Origin: Pirellula sp.
GTDB lineage: Bacteria; Planctomycetota; Planctomycetia; Pirellulales; Lacipirellulaceae
Reading direction: 5' to 3'
DNA length: 64,000 nt
Assembly: GCA_013822725.1 (NCBI GenBank)
Contig: PNKX01000007.1
Location: 124,001-188,000, forward strand
Under the pieces are notes generated by a model that worked only from the letters and a program-made list of their open reading frames with translations, had not been told where the DNA came from and ran no database searches. Below are positions 60,163 through 64,000 of the stretch, piece by piece. Within the stretch, counting starts at the first letter, position 1. Every line of letters starts with the position of its first letter. The position numbers and the translations under genes were made by a program.

Positions 60163-62106
60163 CTATTTCTCCGAGACGGCCGGCGCCGAGCGAAGCACGA
60201 ACCGTTTATCAAAGCGATTCGCCCAAGGCTTAAGCGAGTTGGCCGGCTGGTTCTGCTCGTTCATGCTGCGGAGTTGCTCCTTCACTTCGCGATTCGCTGC
60301 GGCGAGCGCCGGCACGGCCGGGGTGCCGGCGACGTGCAAGTCGAGAACGGTCGCCGCTTCGGCTTGATCCCAAGGACTGCCGCCGGCGCGGTAGATCTCA
60401 ATCAGCGTGGCAAGCGCCGCGTCGCGGTCAGCGTCAGAAAGCGACTCTTGGTTGAGCGTGCGCTCGGCGGCGAGGATGCGAATCGAATCGTCGGCCGGCC
60501 CATCGGCTCCCTTTGCTTCCTTCACCAGATCGAGCGGCAAGCCGGTCTCGCGAATGCTATTCACCACCCGCTGGTACCGCTCGGCGCCGTCGGCGTCGCG
60601 GAAGAACTTGTAACGGTTCCCGCCCTCCGGCACGATTCGCGAGAGCATCCCCTCGGGAACGACGCCCAGATCGCGAACGTCGAGCATCCAGGCGTCGAGC
60701 GCCGCCGATAGCTTGGCGAGCCGCTCGGCTTGCGCCGGGTCGGCGGCAAGGTTGTTTAGTTCGTACGGATCAACGTCGGTGTCGTAAAGTTCTTCCACCG
60801 GCTTGTGCTCGCGCATGAACAGGGCCTGCGTCTCGTTTAATTCGCCCGCAGCGGCAAGGCGGCGCCATTCGCGCATGATGTCGCTGTTGTCGCCGTAACC
60901 TTGATGTTGCGAGTAGGGACGATCGGGCCGGTAGTTGCGAATGTACTTATAGCGGCCGTCGCGGACGGCGCGGAACATGTCGTACGACTCGTCCATGCGA
61001 TCGCGGGCGCCGTAAACGTACTGGCGCGGCGCCGGCAGGTTCGGGCCGAGGAACGGCTGGCCTTGCATGTAGCCGGGGATCTTCACGCCGGCCAGGTTCA
61101 GCACCGTGGGGCCCAGATCGACGAGGCTCACGAGTTGATCGCGGACCTCGCCCGGCATGCACGGCACGAGATGCCGCCACTTCTCGGGAACGTACACGAT
61201 CAGCGGGACGCGCATCCCCGTGTCGTAGAGCCAGCGTTTGTGCCGTGGGATGCCGGCGCCGTGATCGCTCCAGAAGAAGACGATCGTGTCGTCGGCGAGC
61301 CCTGCTTCATCAAGTTTGGCGAGATGTTCAGCGACCCACAGGTCGAGCGCCGAGACGACGTTGTAGTAGCGTGCCCAGTGCTCGCGAACTTTCGGCGTAT
61401 CGGGGTAGTAGGGAGGGAGTTTCAGTTTCGCGGGATCGTGCCGTTGATCGGTCGGGATCTTCGCAATCGTCTGCGAATATTTCGGCTCGTCACCGCGGAT
61501 GCTGCTTTCGTGCGTCCCCGTGAAGTTGAAGACCGCGAAGAAGGGCGTCTCCTGGGTGGGGCGATTCTGCCAACTGGCGTTGAAGCTTGATTCGTTCCAC
61601 GTGTCGGGGGGCGTTTTGAAGTTGTAGTCTTGCTTCTCGTTGTTGGTGCAGTAGTAGCCCGCCTGGCGAAGGTACTCGGGGAAGCAGCGAATCTTCTGCG
61701 GAAGCTTTACCTTGCTCCGCATGTGGTGCGTTCCGAGCGCGGCGGAGTAAACGCCGGTAATGATCGAGCTACGGCACGTGGCGCAAACGGGGCAGGGGAC
61801 GAAGGCGTCGTCGAAGCGAATACCTGCAGCGGCGAGTTCGTCGATGTGCGGGGTGTGCGCGTCGGCGTCGCCGTAGCAACCGAGGTTGGGGCTCATATCC
61901 TCAGTGCTGAGCCAGAGGATGTTGGGGCGGTCGGCGGCTTGGGCGTCGGTTGCCAGCGCGAGCAGTACGGCGCCGATGGCGAATGCCATCAGCACTTGCA
62001 GCCCCTGGCTCCGCCAGGGGGTCGGTTTGCCGGCCGAGCAAGACCGAGTCGTTCGTGGCGCTACCCCCTGGCGGAGCCAGGGGCTAAGGGAGGGAAAGCT
62101 CTTCAT
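60163..62106 (-). CDS. Sulfatase with repeat inserted in the signal-peptide region
   Basis: This 647-residue sulfatase-family protein contains NILWLSTEDMSPNLGCYG with the first metal Asp, VCATCRSSIITGVY at the formylglycine position (C-x-T-x-R, atypical), GIPRHKRWLYDTGMRVPLIVY and FWSDHGAGIPRH. Residues 8-36 are encoded by the family E repeat at 62000-62085. Removing those 29 codons leaves MKSFPSL joined to QVLMAFAIGAVLLALATDAQA, a normal signal peptide. AGGA lies seven bases upstream of the ATG at 62106. Signal processing with the insert present is uncertain; a start at 61989 would omit the basic n-region. Confidence 0.88.
   Translation of the reverse strand: MKSFPSLSPWLRQGVAPRTTRSCSAGKPTPWRSQGLQVLMAFAIGAVLLALATDAQAADRPNILWLSTEDMSPNLGCYGDADAHTPHIDELAAAGIRFDDAFVPCPVCATCRSSIITGVYSAALGTHHMRSKVKLPQKIRCFPEYLRQAGYYCTNNEKQDYNFKTPPDTWNESSFNASWQNRPTQETPFFAVFNFTGTHESSIRGDEPKYSQTIAKIPTDQRHDPAKLKLPPYYPDTPKVREHWARYYNVVSALDLWVAEHLAKLDEAGLADDTIVFFWSDHGAGIPRHKRWLYDTGMRVPLIVYVPEKWRHLVPCMPGEVRDQLVSLVDLGPTVLNLAGVKIPGYMQGQPFLGPNLPAPRQYVYGARDRMDESYDMFRAVRDGRYKYIRNYRPDRPYSQHQGYGDNSDIMREWRRLAAAGELNETQALFMREHKPVEELYDTDVDPYELNNLAADPAQAERLAKLSAALDAWMLDVRDLGVVPEGMLSRIVPEGGNRYKFFRDADGAERYQRVVNSIRETGLPLDLVKEAKGADGPADDSIRILAAERTLNQESLSDADRDAALATLIEIYRAGGSPWDQAEAATVLDLHVAGTPAVPALAAANREVKEQLRSMNEQNQPANSLKPWANRFDKRFVLRSAPAVSEK
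62000..62085. repeat. Inverted repeat, family E, inside a sulfatase coding sequence
   Basis: The arms are 62000-62022 and 62063-62085, AGCCCCTGGCTCCGCCAGGG and complement, like 8692-8779. It is 86 bp plus one flanking base, i.e. 29 codons, and keeps the sulfatase frame open. Confidence 0.93.
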
Positions 62107-62116
62107 CTGTTAATCC

Positions 62117-62692
62117 TTAGCTGTGCATCCTTGGTAGGTCTTCGCCCTCGGCGATGATCGCCGCTTCGAGGGCGGCGAGTTCGTCGAGGCGCCGCATCAC
62201 TTCCTTCTCCGGCGCGAAGTGCATCGCCAGCCGCGTATACGTGGCGTGGTGGCGGGCCTCTGCCTCGAAGAGGCTACGATAAAAAGTCGCCAATTCGACG
62301 TCCTCGACATGATTCGCGAGGGCTTGAAATCGTTCGCAACTGCGGGCTTCGATGATCCCCGCGACCAGCAGCCGATCGACGGCCCGCTGCGGTTCTTGCT
62401 TGCGGCAGAGATCGTTCAGCTTGCGGCCGTATTGACTAGGCTTGAGCCGGCGAAATTTTACGCCACGGCGATCCAGCAGATCGATCACCAAGTGAAAATG
62501 TTCGAGCTCCTCGTTGACGATCTCGGTCATTTCCTGACAGAGCTCGCGGTTCTCGACGTAGTGGAAGATGAGGTTGAGCGCCGTCCCCGCTGCCTTCTTC
62601 TCGCAATGGGCGTGGTCGATAAGGACTTCGTTGAGGTTGGCATCGACTTGACGGAGCCAGCGCGCGTCGGTGGCGGATTGGAGGTGGAGCAT
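62117..62692 (-). CDS. miaE: MiaE-like tRNA hydroxylase
   Basis: This 191-residue ferritin-like di-iron protein has HCEKKAAGTALNLIFHYVENRELCQEM, EELEHFHLVIDLLDRRG and EAEARHHATYTRLA, which supply the two ExxH-type metal sites of MiaE. The enzyme hydroxylates the isopentenyl group of modified A37 in tRNA. The start at 62692 (MLHLQSAT) is preferred over the frame to 62788, which has an Arg/Pro-rich extension. It lies upstream of the sulfatase gene on the same strand. Confidence 0.88.
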   Translation of the reverse strand: MLHLQSATDARWLRQVDANLNEVLIDHAHCEKKAAGTALNLIFHYVENRELCQEMTEIVNEELEHFHLVIDLLDRRGVKFRRLKPSQYGRKLNDLCRKQEPQRAVDRLLVAGIIEARSCERFQALANHVEDVELATFYRSLFEAEARHHATYTRLAMHFAPEKEVMRRLDELAALEAAIIAEGEDLPRMHS

Positions 62693-62815
62693 TTCGCAAA
62701 GGGGGAAGGCGGAAAGATGAAGGGGGAGGGTAGAAGAATCAGTCTCGTGCGAGCCGGGGCGTCTCGCCCCCGGCGTTCTGACTTCCAACCATCATCCCCG
62801 CTTACGCACCGCGCA

Positions 62816-63709
62816 TCAATCGTCTGAGGAATCTTCCTCACTGCGAATAATGATCCGTTGGTAGCGCCGGGCGATGATGCGAAAGAGAATCCGCGGCGCT
62901 AGCCTTTTGATTCGCCAGAGCCAGCGAGCGCGGCGACCCGTGACGACGTACAGTCGGCCGTGGCGGGACGCGGCGAGCGATTCGCGGGCGACGCTCGCCG
63001 CGTCGATCTTCGCCGTGCGGGTGAGATACTCGGCCTGGGCCCGATGGCGGCGGAGCGTGAAGGTCCCGCGTTCCAGCAAGCGCGTGCGAAAGAATCCTGA
63101 CGCGACAACGGTGACATGGATGCCATGCGGTCGCAATTCGGCGTACATCGCTTCGCTGAGGGCGACGACAGCCGCTTTCGACGAAGCGTAGGCGCCCATC
63201 GCCGGGGCAGGGAGGAAGGCGGTCACGGAAGCGATATTGATGATGGCGGGGGAGTGGGGGGTCGCGGGTTGCGGGTGGCGAGACGAATCATTCGCGGCAA
63301 TCGTCGCGGAGGCTTTGAGCCACGGCGTCATTACGTGGCAGCCCGCGAGGAGACCGAGGTAGTTCACTTCGATGACATGGCGCCACGCGGCCAAGTCGCC
63401 GTCGCCGACTTCGGCCGACATGCAGACGCCGGCGTTGTTCACGAGCAGATCGAGTTGCGGCCAGTCGCGCTGCAAGCGGTCCCGGAGGGCGAGCCAGCCA
63501 GCGGCGTCGGTGACGTCGAGTTGGATTGCCTCACCGCTCGCGGCGCCGACTTGGCGGGCTGCGGCGATTGTCGCCTCGGCGTCGACGAGATCGACGTCGA
63601 CCGCGATGAGATGCCAGCCGCCGGCCCGCGCGAGCTGTTGGCAGAACTCGCGGCCGAGGCCGCTGCCGGCGCCGGTGATGATCGCAAGTCGGGGAGGGGA
63701 GGGGGGCAT
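62816..63709 (-). CDS. Short-chain dehydrogenase/reductase
   Basis: This 297-residue SDR has the cofactor motif TGAGSGLGREF at 12-22, NNAGVCMSAEV at about 90-100, the catalytic Ser in IINIASVTAFL and the YxxxK pair in AYASSKAAVV. The C-terminal FRIIARRYQRIIIRSEEDSSDD is unusual and acidic at the end. Two basic patches near residues 255-275 (GRRARWLWRIKRLAPR) suggest a membrane-associated C-terminus like other planctomycete SDRs. The substrate is unknown. Confidence 0.9.
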   Translation of the reverse strand: MPPSPPRLAIITGAGSGLGREFCQQLARAGGWHLIAVDVDLVDAEATIAAARQVGAASGEAIQLDVTDAAGWLALRDRLQRDWPQLDLLVNNAGVCMSAEVGDGDLAAWRHVIEVNYLGLLAGCHVMTPWLKASATIAANDSSRHPQPATPHSPAIINIASVTAFLPAPAMGAYASSKAAVVALSEAMYAELRPHGIHVTVVASGFFRTRLLERGTFTLRRHRAQAEYLTRTAKIDAASVARESLAASRHGRLYVVTGRRARWLWRIKRLAPRILFRIIARRYQRIIIRSEEDSSDD

Positions 63710-64000
63710 GAGTTGAGAGACGCTATGCGAGGTTCCAGCTAACTTCTGAGTAGGGGAAGGAGTGGACGGTCGCTAGCAGATGGCAATCAGTACCTTCGTA
63801 CTTGGTACTAAGTACTAGGTAACCGATCTTGACCGCCGCCATCCCCCTCGAAAGAAGCCGACCTTAGCACCTACTTCCTGATTCATCATTTCAATCGTCC
63901 CGATGATAGCACGATTGGCGTCGCGGCGTCGGGGCGACATCGGTACACTCCGCGGCCGATTCCGTAGGAGCCTGCTCCCGACATGTGGCGAGTCGTCCGA
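63710..64000. other. Intergenic end of window
   Basis: No gene is seen upstream of the SDR start. A short GGTACTAAGTAC palindromic segment at about 63795-63820 resembles 49378-49414. The window ends before any next gene can be identified. Confidence 0.5.

Noticed and set aside
12112..62085. Small proteins ending in LCAFASLRE or similar
   Set aside because: These peptides are translations of the CGCAAAG palindromes and recur only because the repeats recur.
19..62085. CRISPR array
   Set aside because: Repeats are inverted and dispersed at gene ends, not direct repeats of constant spacing; no cas genes are present.

Overview
The window looks like a chromosomal piece of a GC-rich planctomycete, probably of the Pirellulales. 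The evidence is two Cys-type sulfatases, two Gfo/Idh/MocA oxidoreductases, proteins ending in PEP-CTERM sorting signals (one with a dockerin-like tail and autotransporter-type beta-strand repeats), an LEPR-like N-terminal anchor motif, TIM-barrel isomerases with Tat signals, and a formylmethanofuran:H4MPT formyltransferase, a C1-transfer enzyme shared with methanogens and methylotrophs. I found no rRNA, tRNA, CRISPR array, prophage or autonomous transposase gene. Layout: 0-4.7 kb holds a XerC/D recombinase, a lipoprotein, a BshB1-type deacetylase and a ParE-like toxin-antitoxin pair. 4.8-13.4 kb holds an M32 carboxypeptidase, a zinc-ribbon membrane protein, the three-gene proton-translocating transhydrogenase (pntAA, pntAB, pntB) and mutY. 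13.6-20.3 kb holds two Gfo/Idh dehydrogenases, a UMF1-type MFS transporter and a minus-strand stress island (BON protein, 27-residue membrane ORF, Hsp20, coiled-coil protein, UspA). Divergent from it, 20.5-22.9 kb carries a two-gene operon: an archaeo-eukaryotic-type primase-like protein with a Cys-rich, PriL-like C-terminal region, followed by an endonuclease-IV-like/sugar-isomerase-like TIM barrel. 23-36 kb holds a Tat-exported TIM barrel, a PNPOx-like protein, a DUF1801 protein, a 1730-residue surface protein, an Nramp-like transporter, a SRPBCC/ArsR pair and a PEP-CTERM repeat protein. 36-49 kb holds ribosomal protein S1, an ftr-amidohydrolase pair, an STN-like secreted protein, a TlpA-like thioredoxin protein, a LOG-family protein, a beta-CASP nuclease-like protein, a UbiD decarboxylase and a ClpP-like protein. 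49.5-64 kb holds a PstS-like protein, a PDZ/YscW-like/DUF4214 protein, a methyltransferase, an LEPR-type repeat protein, a pyridoxamine-oxidase-like protein, an AT-rich Mrr-like nuclease with a lysine-rich tail, leuB, two sulfatases, a MiaE-like hydroxylase and an SDR oxidoreductase. The most unusual feature is not a gene. More than twenty gene boundaries carry long, often nested inverted repeats of about 75-240 bp, built from at least ten recurring arm families, many with internal 8-10 bp sub-repeats. Different arm families are combined in nested fashion. In one case an element sits in frame inside a sulfatase signal peptide, in another it lies in frame behind the start codon of an amidohydrolase, and in two cases its terminus forms the TAG stop codon of a gene. 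This looks like an active or recently active non-autonomous palindromic element system. The second candidate of interest is the primase-like/TIM-barrel operon. Product names come from reading the translations and recalling families; no database search was run.
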